This document shows, one piece after another, positions 55,887 through 64,000 of a stretch of DNA of 64,000 nucleotides. A program made the position numbers and the translations under genes. The stretch is from Deltaproteobacteria bacterium (lineage in GTDB: Bacteria; Myxococcota; Myxococcia; Myxococcales; 40CM-4-68-19). The stretch is taken from the NCBI GenBank assembly GCA_025358085.1, contig JANYKT010000140.1:62001-126000 (forward strand), given 5' to 3'. How positions within the stretch are numbered: the stretch's first letter is position 1; each line of letters begins with the position of its first letter. The notes beneath the pieces are model-generated. The model worked only from the letters and a program-made list of their open reading frames with translations, made no database searches and was not told the origin of the DNA.

Positions 55887-56609
55887 TCAGTCGCGGGCGC
55901 GCGCGTTCCGGTCCAGGCGCAGCTTCCAGACCATCCATAGAGCCTCAGCGACGATGAGGCGGCTCATCTTGCTCTTCCCGACGCGGCGGTCGATGAAGGT
56001 GATGGGGATTTCAATCACCTTGAAGCCGCGCCGGACGGCTCGATAGGTGAGCTCGATTTGAAAGGCATATCCACTCGAGCGGACGGTCTTCAAATCGAGC
56101 TTCTCCAGGACCTCGCGGCGGAAGCATTTGAATCCGCCAGTCAGGTCCCGCACTTTGAGCCCTAAGATAGTACGCGCGTAAAGACTGCCGCCTTTGCTGA
56201 GAACACGGCGACCAAGGCCCCAATTCACCGTGCCGCCACCCTTTACATAGCGGCTACCCAAGACTACTTCGGCGGTCCGGCTCGTGGCGAGCAGCTCGGG
56301 AAGTTTTGCCGGAGCGTGGGAAAAGTCCGCGTCCATCTCGAGAATGCGGCCGTAGCCGCGCTGCAGGGCCTCGGCGAAGCCTGCGAGATACGCGCGTCCG
56401 AGCCCCTCCTTCTTCTCCCGGTGGAGAACTCGCACCCGCGGACTCTCTTTCGCGAGCATGTCAGCCAGATCGCCGGTGCCGTCCGGCGACCCATCGTCGA
56501 CGATCAGCACGTCGATCTCTGACGCCGCCGCAAGGATGGCGGGCACGATCTCGAGCAGATTTTCCCGCTCGTTATAAGTGGGTAGGACGACGCAGGCGCG
56601 ATCGATCAT
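55887..56609 (-). CDS. Polyprenol monophosphomannose synthase-like GT2
   Basis: A 240-residue cytoplasmic-face GT-A enzyme. The N-terminal ACVVLPTYNERENLLEIVPA, VLIVDDGSPDGTGDLAD and the DxD-type EMDADFSHAP are as in dolichol- or polyprenol-phosphate mannose synthases. So are VLGSRYVKGGGTVNWGLGRR and DLTGGFKCFRREVL. No C-terminal transmembrane domain is present, as in bacterial Ppm1 catalytic parts. It probably makes a polyprenyl-phosphate-sugar donor for periplasmic glycosylation or lipid A/core modification. The ATG overlaps the lpxB stop by 4 nt, so it is the last gene of the lipid A operon here. Confidence 0.9.
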   Translation of the reverse strand: MIDRACVVLPTYNERENLLEIVPAILAAASEIDVLIVDDGSPDGTGDLADMLAKESPRVRVLHREKKEGLGRAYLAGFAEALQRGYGRILEMDADFSHAPAKLPELLATSRTAEVVLGSRYVKGGGTVNWGLGRRVLSKGGSLYARTILGLKVRDLTGGFKCFRREVLEKLDLKTVRSSGYAFQIELTYRAVRRGFKVIEIPITFIDRRVGKSKMSRLIVAEALWMVWKLRLDRNARARD

Positions 56610-57796
56610 GGGGCGCTCTCCAGAACTTGCAACAGCTCCTGCGCGGCGCGGCGGGCTGCGTGCGGCGCCCCGGGGGGGGCGATCTCCCGGCGAAGCTCTT
56701 GCAAGCCTTCGAGTTGGGCCCTGCGCTCGGCGCCGTTCTCCAGCAGTGCCCCGGCCTGCGCGGCGATGGCTTCGCTGGTGCACCCGCGCTGCAGCAACTC
56801 GGGCACCAGCAGGCGGCCGGCGAGGAGATTGACCAGCGAGACGAACTTCACGCGCACAAGCATCCTCGCGATGAACCAGCTCAACCAGCTGAGTCGATAG
56901 ATCACCACCAGCGGGACTGGCGCGAGCGCGGCCTGGAGCGTGGCGGTACCGCTGGCGACAATGGCTGCGTCGGCGGCGCGGAGCACGTCGGGGGCGCGGC
57001 CGGCGACGAAGGTGATAGCGAGGCCGCCGGTGGGGAGCGTGGCCAGGTCGATGGTGGGAGCGACGGGGACGACGAGTTGGAGATCGGGGCGGCGGGCGAG
57101 CAGCAGCCGGGAGGCACCCAGGAGCGGCGGCCAAAGCCTGAGGATCTCCTGGCGGCGCGAGCCGGGGAGGAGCGCGAGGACGGGGCGCGCGCGATCCAGG
57201 CCCAGGGAATCCTTAAGGGCTTGACCTTCAAGGGGTTCAGCAATTTCATCGGCGAGCGGGTTGCCGACGAACGTCGCCTGCACGCCGTGCTGCGCGTAAA
57301 AGGCCGCCTCGAACGGCAGGATGACGAGCATTCGCGCCACGTCGCGCGCGATCTGCTTCACCCGGTACCTCCGCCAGGCCCAGACGCTCGGGCCGATGAA
57401 ATAGACGACCTTCACGCCCAGCGCGCGCAGCTTCCGCGCCAGCCGCAGGTTGAAGTCCGGGCTGTCGATCAAGAGAGCTGCCCGCGGGCGCCGGGCCGCA
57501 GCCGCGCGCCGCAGCGTGCCCAGCGCGCGGAAGATGCGCGGCAGCGCGGGGATGACCTCGGCGATGCCCATCACTGAGAGATCTTCCGCCCGCACCAGCG
57601 CCTCGCAGCCTTCTGCGCGCATCAGCGGACCGGCGGCCCCGAAGCATCGCAGTCCGGGCCTCAGCGTCCTCAACTCGCGCAACACCGCGGCGCCGTGCAG
57701 GTCTGCAGAGGCCTCGACAGCGACGATGAGCAATTCCTCATCGCGCCCGATTCCAGCGCGGTGGCCGGCCTCCACGGCCTCCGCGCGCGCGTTCAC
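56606..57796 (-). CDS. lpxB: Lipid-A-disaccharide synthase
   Basis: A 396-residue GT19 enzyme that joins UDP-diacylglucosamine and lipid X to lipid A disaccharide. Visible are VAVEASADLHGAAVLREL (about 25), where E. coli-type LpxB has GExSGD but here EASAD. Also present are the Asp motif LLIDSPDFNLRLA, YFIGPSVWAWRRYRVKQI and FVGNPLADE. The donor site LLPGSRRQEI and ASGTATLQAAL follow. The start is GTG at 57796, overlapping the upstream stop (GTGA); a longer frame further upstream belongs to the neighbour's sequence. The residues at the GExSGD position differ (Gly and Ser replaced), worth a check. Confidence 0.93.
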   Translation of the reverse strand: MNARAEAVEAGHRAGIGRDEELLIVAVEASADLHGAAVLRELRTLRPGLRCFGAAGPLMRAEGCEALVRAEDLSVMGIAEVIPALPRIFRALGTLRRAAAARRPRAALLIDSPDFNLRLARKLRALGVKVVYFIGPSVWAWRRYRVKQIARDVARMLVILPFEAAFYAQHGVQATFVGNPLADEIAEPLEGQALKDSLGLDRARPVLALLPGSRRQEILRLWPPLLGASRLLLARRPDLQLVVPVAPTIDLATLPTGGLAITFVAGRAPDVLRAADAAIVASGTATLQAALAPVPLVVIYRLSWLSWFIARMLVRVKFVSLVNLLAGRLLVPELLQRGCTSEAIAAQAGALLENGAERRAQLEGLQELRREIAPPGAPHAARRAAQELLQVLESAP

Positions 57797-58116
57797 TGCG
57801 CGGCCACGCGCTCGAGCGAGATGACCGGCCCTTCCGGCAACAGCGCATTCGCGCGCTCGATCAATTCCAGCGCGGCCGCCGGCGGCTGCCCGCGCGACCG
57901 GACCACCACGCGCACGTTGCGCGCGACCGCCCACGGGTACAGTTCGCGCATCTTCCCGTCGAGCACGAACGAGGCATACGCATTGAGCTTCTCCTGCAGC
58001 AGGAAGACCGCGCGCGGCAGCAGCCACTCCCCCTGCTCGACGTCGAGATAAAGAAACAGCTCCCGCGCGCCCACCGCCTTGCGGATCTCGTCCACCTCGG
58101 CCGTCGTTACCAACAT
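57793..58116 (-). CDS. Small conserved-looking protein between lpxI and lpxB (DUF6572-like)
   Basis: A 107-residue protein, start ATG 58116, 3 nt after the lpxI stop and overlapping lpxB by 4 nt. It has no membrane segment. The pattern FLYLDVEQGEW, VFLLQEKLNAYASFV, GKMRELYPWAVARNVRV and a late PAAALELIERANALL resembles the DUF6572 family as I remember it. The place between lpxI and lpxB is often filled by a Gfo/Idh/MocA-type oxidoreductase in related bacteria; here it is replaced by this short protein. Function unknown; tight coupling suggests an envelope link. Confidence 0.7.
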   Translation of the reverse strand: MLVTTAEVDEIRKAVGARELFLYLDVEQGEWLLPRAVFLLQEKLNAYASFVLDGKMRELYPWAVARNVRVVVRSRGQPPAAALELIERANALLPEGPVISLERVAAQ

Positions 58117-58119
58117 TTC

Positions 58120-58935
58120 CTAAATCCCCTCGACCGCGATACCGGCGCGATCCGCTGCAGCGGCAAGCTCCGCACGATCGAACACCAGCGTGCGCCCGGC
58201 CTCGATGGCCAGCGCCGAGCAGCCGGCTTCCACCAGCACCGAGAGCGTCCGCGGTCCCACCGCCGGCAGATCGAAGCGCTCGTCCTGCGCGGGCTTCGCC
58301 GCCTTCACCACCACCGGGCCGTGCCCGCCGCCGCGCGAAAGCGGCCCGGCGCGCAGGACGCAAGCATCGGTCCCCTCGACCGCCTCGACTGCCAGCACCA
58401 CGCCGCGCTTCACCACCACGGTCTGCCCGACGTCGGCCCCGCCCAGCGCGCGCGCCACCGCGAGGCCGGCCAGCGCGTCAGCTCGCTGCGCGTCGGAGAG
58501 GCCGCGGCGACCCAGCGGCCCGCGCGGCGCCAGCAATTCACCGATGAACGGCAGTGGCGAGATGATGCGGACGCCCTCCTCCTCCAGCGCCGCCGCCACC
58601 GCGCGCAGTCCCGCGTCGTCGCCGAAGCTGCGCAGCCGCGCCAGAACTTTCAGCGCCAGCCAGTCGGGCCGCACGTCGAACAGGGACGGCTTGCGAATGC
58701 CCCCGCAGAGCACTGCCTCGCGGCAACCGGACGAGCGCAGCGCTTCGACGATATGCCCCAGCTGTCCGAGCTTCACCCAGGTCAACGACCCCACCAGCGA
58801 AGACAGCGCGGGATCGGTTTCTCCCTCATGCGCCACCGCCGCCACCGTCCGTCCCGCGCGTGCCGCGGATTGGGCAAACAGCAGCGGAAAGCGCCCCGAC
58901 CCGGCAATCAGGCCGATCGGCGCGGGCGCGGTCAC
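58120..58935 (-). CDS. lpxI: UDP-2,3-diacylglucosamine diphosphatase LpxI
   Basis: A 271-residue enzyme that cleaves UDP-2,3-diacylglucosamine to lipid X and UMP, replacing LpxH. The N-terminal IGLIAGSGRFPLLFAQSAAR, GQLGHIVEALRSSGCREAVL and GGIRKPSLFDVRPD (DUF1009 N domain) precede a C-terminal domain. That domain has VGQTVVVKRGVVLAVEAVEG, TDACVLRAG and DLPAVGPRTL with the presumed catalytic Asp. The GTG start overlaps the lpxA stop by 4 nt (GTGA). LpxI is used by alpha- and deltaproteobacterial lineages, consistent with the proposed taxon. Confidence 0.93.
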   Translation of the reverse strand: MTAPAPIGLIAGSGRFPLLFAQSAARAGRTVAAVAHEGETDPALSSLVGSLTWVKLGQLGHIVEALRSSGCREAVLCGGIRKPSLFDVRPDWLALKVLARLRSFGDDAGLRAVAAALEEEGVRIISPLPFIGELLAPRGPLGRRGLSDAQRADALAGLAVARALGGADVGQTVVVKRGVVLAVEAVEGTDACVLRAGPLSRGGGHGPVVVKAAKPAQDERFDLPAVGPRTLSVLVEAGCSALAIEAGRTLVFDRAELAAAADRAGIAVEGI

Positions 58936-59720
58936 CGCGCGATGCCCCGCTCGCTGCCCTCGAGAAAATTGAGCAGGTGATCGATCTCTTCGTGCCCGCC
59001 GTGCTCGGCTCGCACATGCGCGATGGCCTCGCGAAAGCCGAGCTTGCTGCGGTACAGGATCTTGAACGAGCTCTTCACCCGCATCTGCGCCGCCTCGTCG
59101 AAGTGGGCGCGCGTGAGACCGACCGTGTTGATTCCCGCGACCTCGGCGCGGTCGCCCTGCACCGTCACGTAGGGCGGCACGTCCTGGGTCACCATTGCCC
59201 CGCCGCTGACGAAGGCGAGCCGGCCGACGCGGGTAAATTGGTGCACGGCGGAGAGGCCGCCGAAGATCACCCGGTCCTCGACGATGACGTGCCCTGCCAG
59301 CGCCGCCGAGTTGGCGAGGATGCAGCCGTCGCCCAATTGCACGTCGTGCGCGACGTGGCTGTTCGCCATCAGCAGGCACTTGTTGCCGATGCGCGTGACC
59401 GAGCCGCCATGCGCGGTTCCGCAGTGGACGGTGGCGAACTCCCGCACGGTGTTGCCATCGCCGATGACAAGCCGGGTCGGCTCGCCGGCATATTTGAGAT
59501 CCTGCGGAATCGCGCCCACCGCCGAGAATTGAAAGAGAACGTTGTCTTTGCCAATGGTGGTATCGCCTTCAATCACCGCGTGCGACCCCACGCGGGTGCC
59601 CGCGCCGATCTTGACTTTGGCGCCAATCACCGCGAACGGTCCGACCTCGACGCTTGAATCCAACTCGGCGTGGCGGTCGATCTGCGCGGTCGGGTGGATG
59701 CGCTCAGCAGACAAGGTCAA
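58932..59720 (-). CDS. lpxA: UDP-N-acetylglucosamine acyltransferase
   Basis: A 262-residue trimeric hexapeptide-repeat enzyme, first step of lipid A synthesis, moving a hydroxyacyl chain from ACP to UDP-GlcNAc. The left-handed helix begins IHPTAQIDRHAEL; catalytic His lies in MANSHVAHDVQLG. IPQDLKYAGEPTRL and GGLSAVHQFTRVG are family marks, and the C-terminal helical domain starts about residue 190. Start TTG at 59720 overlaps the fabZ stop by 4 nt (TTGA). Length is normal. Confidence 0.96.
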   Translation of the reverse strand: MTLSAERIHPTAQIDRHAELDSSVEVGPFAVIGAKVKIGAGTRVGSHAVIEGDTTIGKDNVLFQFSAVGAIPQDLKYAGEPTRLVIGDGNTVREFATVHCGTAHGGSVTRIGNKCLLMANSHVAHDVQLGDGCILANSAALAGHVIVEDRVIFGGLSAVHQFTRVGRLAFVSGGAMVTQDVPPYVTVQGDRAEVAGINTVGLTRAHFDEAAQMRVKSSFKILYRSKLGFREAIAHVRAEHGGHEEIDHLLNFLEGSERGIAR

Positions 59721-60154
59721 TCCTTTCGGTCCGCGATGGTGGCCATCATCAGCGCTTCGCTGACCAGCGCGCCGTCCACCTTGGCCTCGCCGGCGAGCTT
59801 CCAGATGGGACCCTTCTGCCGCTCCACCGTGACAAAGAGGTCGAGCCGGTCCCCCGGCCCCACCACCTTGCGGAACTTCACCTTATCAAAGGACATCAGA
59901 TAGATGACCTTCATTGCCGGATCGAAAGGCGCGCTCTGGTGCGCGAGCAGCGCGCCGGCCTGCGCCATGGCCTCCAGCTGCAGCACGCCCGGCATGACCG
60001 GCCGGCCGGGAAAGTGGCCCTGAAAGAACTGCTCATTAAAGGTGACGTTCTTATAGGCGTGGATGCGCTCGCCCTTGACCACCTCGACCACCCGATCGAC
60101 GAGCAGGAACGGATACCGGTGCGGCAGTGCGGCGAGGATCTGCTCGATGTCCAT
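59717..60154 (-). CDS. fabZ: 3-hydroxyacyl-ACP dehydratase FabZ
   Basis: A 145-residue hot-dog-fold dehydratase of type II fatty acid synthesis that turns 3-hydroxyacyl-ACP into trans-2-enoyl-ACP. PHRYPFLLVDRVVE is at the N-terminus. Catalytic His and Glu lie in FQGHFPGRPVMPGVLQLEAMAQ. The placement between lpxD and lpxA, competing for the same hydroxyacyl-ACP, is standard. The ATG at 60154 overlaps the lpxD stop by one base (TGATG). Confidence 0.97.
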   Translation of the reverse strand: MDIEQILAALPHRYPFLLVDRVVEVVKGERIHAYKNVTFNEQFFQGHFPGRPVMPGVLQLEAMAQAGALLAHQSAPFDPAMKVIYLMSFDKVKFRKVVGPGDRLDLFVTVERQKGPIWKLAGEAKVDGALVSEALMMATIADRKD

Positions 60155-61209
60155 CACGTGCGACGCTCCTTCTCCAACTCGGCCACTCGCTGCGACAGCT
60201 TGCGCACTTCTCGCAGCAGGTCCGCAAGCCTCGGCTGCGCAGCGCTCTGCTTCAGCCACTCCCGGTGCGGGATGGCAGGGGAGCCGCTCACCGTTTCGCC
60301 GTCGGCGAGATCGCGCGAGACCCCGCTCTGCGCGCCGACGCGGGCGCCGTCGCCGAGTTTGAGGTGCCCGATCACACCCACCTGACCAGCGAGGATGACG
60401 CCCTGTCCAAGCTCGGTGGAGCCGCTGATTCCGGACTGCGCGACCAGCAATGAAAGCGCGCCGACGCGGACGTTGTGAGCGACTTGCACGAGGTTGTCGA
60501 TCTTGGCGCCGCGGCCGATCAGCGTCTCGCCCATGGTCGCCCGATCGATGCAGGAGCAGGCGCCCACTTCCACATCGTCCTCGATGCGCACGATGCCTGC
60601 CTGCGGGATCTTGCGGTGCTGCGGGCCCGACTCGCCCTCGAGGTCGAAGGCAAAGCCGAAGCCGTCCGAGCCGATCACGGCGTTCGGCTGCAGGATGACC
60701 CGGTCGCCGAGCACGCAGCGCTCGCGCACCACCGCGCCCGGCCAAAGCACGCAGGCTTTGCCGACCCGCGCGTCGTCGAGCACGACCGCGCCTGGATGAA
60801 GAATGGTTTGTGCACCAACGATCGCCCGCGCGCCCACCACCGCGCCCGCGCCAATCGACGCAGTCGCGTGCACCTGCGCGGTGGCGTCGACCTGCGCGCC
60901 AGGGTGCAGGCCCTGGGGGGGCGAGAGCTCCCGGTGAAAGAGCGCGCTCGCCTTGGCGAACGCGACGTAGGGCTGGGCCGCCACCAGCGCCGCGGTACCC
61001 TCGGGAAGGTGCGCGAGGTCGTCCTCGGCGACGATGACCGCCAAGGCCCGGGTCGCGCGCAGCGCCTTGCGGTAGCGCGGGTTGACGTAGAACGCGACGT
61101 CTTGCAGACCCGCGGTTTCGAGCGGCGCGACGCCGAGCACGCCAGCGGATCCGTCGCCGCGCAGCTGCGCGCCGATGCGTGCCGCGAGGTCGGCGAGCGT
61201 CACCGGCAC
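60154..61209 (-). CDS. lpxD: UDP-3-O-(3-hydroxyacyl)glucosamine N-acyltransferase
   Basis: A 351-residue enzyme, third step of lipid A synthesis. The N-terminal uridine-binding domain (about 1-100, [15 protein letters not shown] and [12 protein letters not shown]) precedes hexapeptide repeats with [11 protein letters not shown] (about 178) and catalytic His in [15 protein letters not shown] (about 245). The C-terminal coiled helix includes [18 protein letters not shown]. Start is GTG 61209, 5 nt after the ompH stop. Normal length. Confidence 0.96.
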   Translation of the reverse strand: MPVTLADLAARIGAQLRGDGSAGVLGVAPLETAGLQDVAFYVNPRYRKALRATRALAVIVAEDDLAHLPEGTAALVAAQPYVAFAKASALFHRELSPPQGLHPGAQVDATAQVHATASIGAGAVVGARAIVGAQTILHPGAVVLDDARVGKACVLWPGAVVRERCVLGDRVILQPNAVIGSDGFGFAFDLEGESGPQHRKIPQAGIVRIEDDVEVGACSCIDRATMGETLIGRGAKIDNLVQVAHNVRVGALSLLVAQSGISGSTELGQGVILAGQVGVIGHLKLGDGARVGAQSGVSRDLADGETVSGSPAIPHREWLKQSAAQPRLADLLREVRKLSQRVAELEKERRT

Positions 61210-61214
61210 GCCGC

Positions 61215-61778
61215 CTACTTCTTCGGCGCGGGCGGCTTTCCCTGCGCCTTCTGCGTCGAGGCCCCCGCGGTGCCGGCGCCAAAGCGCTCGTTGTAGCGGC
61301 GCACGACCTCATTGGTCACGTCGGAGGCAGCCGGTGCGTAGAGCAGCGCGGCCTTGTCGAGCACGAATGAGAAGCTCTCCTTCTCGCTCACCTCAGCCAC
61401 CACCTGCAGCAGGCGCTTGGAGATGCTCTGCATCGCCTCCTGCTCCTTGCCTTGCAGCTCCTCTTGCATCTCCTGCGCGGAATTCTGCGCCTCAATGACG
61501 AATTTCTGCAGCTCCTCCTGCTTCTTCTTCTTTGCCTCGTCCGAGAGGATGGGCGCCTGCTTGTCGTAGTCGGCTTTCAGCTTCTCCAGAGAGCTGCGCT
61601 TCTTGTCCATCGTGCCGCGGCGCTCGTCGAGTTCCTTCTTCAGGCGGGTTCGGGCGGCCTTCCCCTCTTCGACCTCCTGGACGGCGCGCTGTACATCGAC
61701 GAAGCCGAGCTTCATGCTTTGCGCGTGAGCGGCGCGAGAGGTAACGAGCAGGATCAGAGCGAGAATCAAACGGCGCAT
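61215..61778 (-). CDS. skp: OmpH/Skp-family periplasmic chaperone
   Basis: A 187-residue periplasmic protein with signal peptide ([19 protein letters not shown], cut after AHA). [17 protein letters not shown] is the trimer-core start. The central 100 residues form a charged coiled coil ([34 protein letters not shown]), the tentacles that hold unfolded outer-membrane proteins. A Pro/Lys tail follows the core. It lies between bamA and lpxD, the usual order in Gram-negative bacteria. Confidence 0.93.
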   Translation of the reverse strand: MRRLILALILLVTSRAAHAQSMKLGFVDVQRAVQEVEEGKAARTRLKKELDERRGTMDKKRSSLEKLKADYDKQAPILSDEAKKKKQEELQKFVIEAQNSAQEMQEELQGKEQEAMQSISKRLLQVVAEVSEKESFSFVLDKAALLYAPAASDVTNEVVRRYNERFGAGTAGASTQKAQGKPPAPKK

Positions 61779-61849
61779 TGTGTCTCCAGACCGGCAGAAT
61801 CGGACGGCGGCGCACCCTAGACGGGCGCGTCCGCGGACGTCAATCGCTT

Positions 61850-64000
61850 TTAGAAGAAATTACCGATGGTGAATTCAAACAGGTAGGGCGCGTCGATGCT
61901 GCGCCTGGTGAGCGGGAAGCCGGTCTCGAAGCGCAGCGGTCCCAGCGGCGAGAACCAGCGAACCCCCAGGCCCACGCTGTGGAAGAGCCCGAGAGGCAGC
62001 GTTCCGCCCCGCTGGCTCGAGGAGAAGAGGTTCTCGTTTTCCCCGAAGGTATTGCCAGCGTCGTAGAAGACCACGCCGCGCACTCCGGCCGCCTCGAGCA
62101 ACGGGAACTCGACTTCCCAGTTCGTGATCAGCTCCTTGTTGCCGCCGATGGCGAAGTCGACCACGCCCGAGTCGGGTTCGCGGGTGGAGGCGATGCGCTT
62201 GGTCGGCGAGATGCTGCGCAGCGTGTAGCCGCGAATCGAGTTGATTCCGCCCTCAAAAAACTTTTCGCTGATGGCCACTGGATGCGAGACGGGGTCGGTC
62301 GCGCGGATGTATCCAAGCGACATATTAACCTTGAAGACCAGCCCGGCGATGAGTGGATGATAGTAACGCTCTACCAGGCGATAACGCTGGAACAGGTTCT
62401 GCGAATCAAAGATTGACGCGGCGTATTCAGCTGACGCCGACTCGAGGTGTCCCGACGTCGGGAAGAGCCGATTGTCGCGCTTGTCATAGTTGAACGAGAC
62501 GCGGACGCTGGAAGTGCGTCCGGCGGTAAACTGGTTCGCGAGCGTGCTTTGCGACCCAACGCTGGCAAAGACGTCCACCTTCTCGAGGGTGTACGTTCCG
62601 AAGAAGCGGAAGTCCTCCCAGCCGCTGCCGCAAAAGAAGAATTTGCAATCGCCCAGGATGCCGGACAGCTCGTAGCCCGCGGTGGCCGAGCCGCCGTTGG
62701 CCCTGCGATCGAAGCCCGAGAATTGCAGCTCGCTGCGGTAAAGGTCCACCGAGCCGGTCCACTTGGTATCCAAGACATACGGGTCGAGATAGCTGAGCTG
62801 GAACAGCTGCCGGACGCTGGAGATCTGCAGCGCCAGCGAGGCGGTATGGCCGTAGCCGAGCAGGTTGTTCTGGGCCAGCTGCGCCTGGCCGAAGAAGCTC
62901 TCTCCGCCGGTGAAGCCGAAGCCCACCTGGAAGGTGCCGGTGAGCTTCTCCTTCACCGTGACCTCGAGGACCATCTTGTCGTCGGTGGAGCCGCGCTTGG
63001 TGTTGATTTCGACGTTGTCGAAGAAGCCCAGTGCGGTCACGCGCTGCTTGGAGATGCGGACGCCAGTGCCCGAGTAGCGATCTCCCTCGGCGATGCGCAT
63101 CTCGCGCCGAATCACTTCGTCGCGAGTCTTGTTGTTGCCGACCATATCGATCTTCTCGATGGTGACCAGGGTGCCTTTCTGGAAGGAGTAATTGAGGTCG
63201 ATGGTCTTCTTCTCGGCGTCGACCGAGGTGTCAGGGGTGACGTTCGCGTAGGCGTAGCCTTCATCCTTGTAGACATCGACCAGCCGCTGCATGTCGCCTT
63301 GCAGCCGCGTCTTGCTGAACCGCTGGCCGGGCTTGCTGGTGACGAGTTTGAGCAGCTGCTCGCGCGGCACCAGCATGTCGCCGCTCACTTCGATCTTGCC
63401 GACGTCGTAAGGCTCGCCCTCGTCGACAGGCATGGTGATGAAAATGTAGCGCCGGTCGGGCGAGAGCTCGATGGCCGGCTTGCCGAACTTTACATAGATA
63501 TAGCCGAGGTCGAAATACATCCCTTGCAGGATGATTTCGTCGCGCTGAAAGGCCTCTTCCCGGTAGGTGCCCGTGTTGGTGAAGAAGCTGAAAAGGTTGC
63601 CTTCCTGGGTGAGCATTCCGGCTTTGAGTTCCTCGGTGCCGATGGCTTTGTTACCGATGAAACGGACCTCCTTGACAGTGACCTTGGCGTGCTCGTTGAC
63701 TTTGAAGACGACGTTGACCTCGTTGTTGGGCAGCGGGTCGATGCGCGGCGTGACCTCGGCGAGGAAAAAGCCCTTTTCGACGTATTTCTCCTGCATCTTC
63801 TTCGCCGACTTGCGCACTGTCTCCATGTCGAGGATCTGGTACGGCTTGACCTCGATGGTGTCCTTGAAATCGTCCTTGGAGAGCTCGTCGTTGCCCTCGG
63901 TCTGCACGTCGTGAATGGAGGGCTTCTCGACCACGATGATGGTGAGGCTGTAGCCCGTCTGCGGGACGGCGACCGGCGCAACGTCGAGCCGCACGTCGCT
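61850..64000 (-). CDS. bamA: Outer membrane assembly factor BamA (5' end outside window)
   Basis: About 716 residues of an Omp85 protein; the frame is open to the right edge, so the N-terminus with signal peptide and first POTRA domain(s) is not in the window. Visible are POTRA units (SIHDVQTEGNDELSKDDFKD; VKEVRFIGNKAIGTEELKAG; GKIEVSGDMLVPREQLLKLV) and IEKIDMVGNNKTRDEVIRRE. The 16-strand barrel follows with the L6 motif FEGGINSIRGYTLRSI (VRGF/Y-type RGY) and a C-terminal strand ending FEFTIGNFF with aromatic last residue. It inserts barrel proteins in the outer membrane and heads the skp-lpx operon. Confidence 0.95.
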   Translation of the reverse strand, partial: SDVRLDVAPVAVPQTGYSLTIIVVEKPSIHDVQTEGNDELSKDDFKDTIEVKPYQILDMETVRKSAKKMQEKYVEKGFFLAEVTPRIDPLPNNEVNVVFKVNEHAKVTVKEVRFIGNKAIGTEELKAGMLTQEGNLFSFFTNTGTYREEAFQRDEIILQGMYFDLGYIYVKFGKPAIELSPDRRYIFITMPVDEGEPYDVGKIEVSGDMLVPREQLLKLVTSKPGQRFSKTRLQGDMQRLVDVYKDEGYAYANVTPDTSVDAEKKTIDLNYSFQKGTLVTIEKIDMVGNNKTRDEVIRREMRIAEGDRYSGTGVRISKQRVTALGFFDNVEINTKRGSTDDKMVLEVTVKEKLTGTFQVGFGFTGGESFFGQAQLAQNNLLGYGHTASLALQISSVRQLFQLSYLDPYVLDTKWTGSVDLYRSELQFSGFDRRANGGSATAGYELSGILGDCKFFFCGSGWEDFRFFGTYTLEKVDVFASVGSQSTLANQFTAGRTSSVRVSFNYDKRDNRLFPTSGHLESASAEYAASIFDSQNLFQRYRLVERYYHPLIAGLVFKVNMSLGYIRATDPVSHPVAISEKFFEGGINSIRGYTLRSISPTKRIASTREPDSGVVDFAIGGNKELITNWEVEFPLLEAAGVRGVVFYDAGNTFGENENLFSSSQRGGTLPLGLFHSVGLGVRWFSPLGPLRFETGFPLTRRSIDAPYLFEFTIGNFF

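Noticed and set aside
57796-58363. Extended N-terminus for LpxB starting near 58363
   Set aside because: That frame runs through the coding sequence of the small upstream protein and part of lpxI and lacks similarity to LpxB. The GTG at 57796 gives the normal length and a GTGA overlap.

Overview
The window is high-GC bacterial DNA, densely packed on both strands, with many 4-nt ATGA/GTGA/TTGA gene overlaps. It is Gram-negative, because it carries a bamA-skp-lpxD-fabZ-lpxA-lpxI-lpxB envelope operon and an O-antigen ligase. Lipoproteins with VDAG/PDAG repeat linkers after the lipobox, and a secreted DUF4091 protein ending in a MYXO-CTERM-like tail, point to Myxococcota (former Deltaproteobacteria). 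This placement is an inference from protein style; there is no rRNA gene in the window.

Layout. 1-2462: end of a branched-chain amino acid ABC operon (livH tail, livM, livG, livF). 2567-4222: MHS-type MFS transporter. 4289-5158: ketopantoate reductase-like gene. 5208-6693: remnant of a disulphide oxidoreductase, then a frameshifted arsJ. 6791-10145: FkbH-like protein with its acyl carrier protein, divergent from two hexapeptide acyltransferases. 10180-12965: MEDS protein overlapping a GAF hybrid histidine kinase. 13108-13868: decayed histidine kinase and tRNA-Ala(GGC). 13919-16426: O-antigen ligase and GT4 glycosyltransferase. 16877-25382: DUF4091 protein, rhodanese-type moeB fusion, dksA-like gene, DacZ-like diadenylate cyclase, hemE, a Gly-rich secreted protein and a hemY-type oxidase. 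25559-30656: APC permease, a perfect inverted repeat, sixA, ppx/gppA and a HAD phosphatase. 30822-35676: two tandem paralogous lipoproteins and a frameshifted TPR gene. 35724-39465: NCS1 permease, binding protein-permease fusion and ABC ATPase. 40197-44050: katG and an M42 peptidase flanked by gene remnants. 44569-54160: a run of exported hydrolases (SGNH, large alpha/beta hydrolases, two metallo-beta-lactamase-fold proteins). 54568-55775: a histidine-rich hydroxylase divergent from a TetR regulator. 55887-64000: lipid A/outer-membrane operon followed by a polyprenol-mannose-synthase-like GT2.

The most distinctive property of the window is gene decay. I could reconstruct ten broken genes: arsJ, an Lpd/MerA-like gene, a histidine kinase with a 25-bp tandem duplication, an APC permease and a ppx/gppA gene each with one in-frame TAG, a TPR gene, and remnants of DJ-1/PfpI, Tat-exported amidase, TolB-like and rimP genes. 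Single-base lesions in otherwise intact genes could be sequencing errors. The deleted and rearranged remnants cannot be explained that way. No prophage, CRISPR array or transposase was seen. The candidates for less-described biology are the FkbH/ACP/acyltransferase module beside surface-glycan genes, the DacZ-like cyclase, the tandem propeller lipoproteins and the exported hydrolase island.
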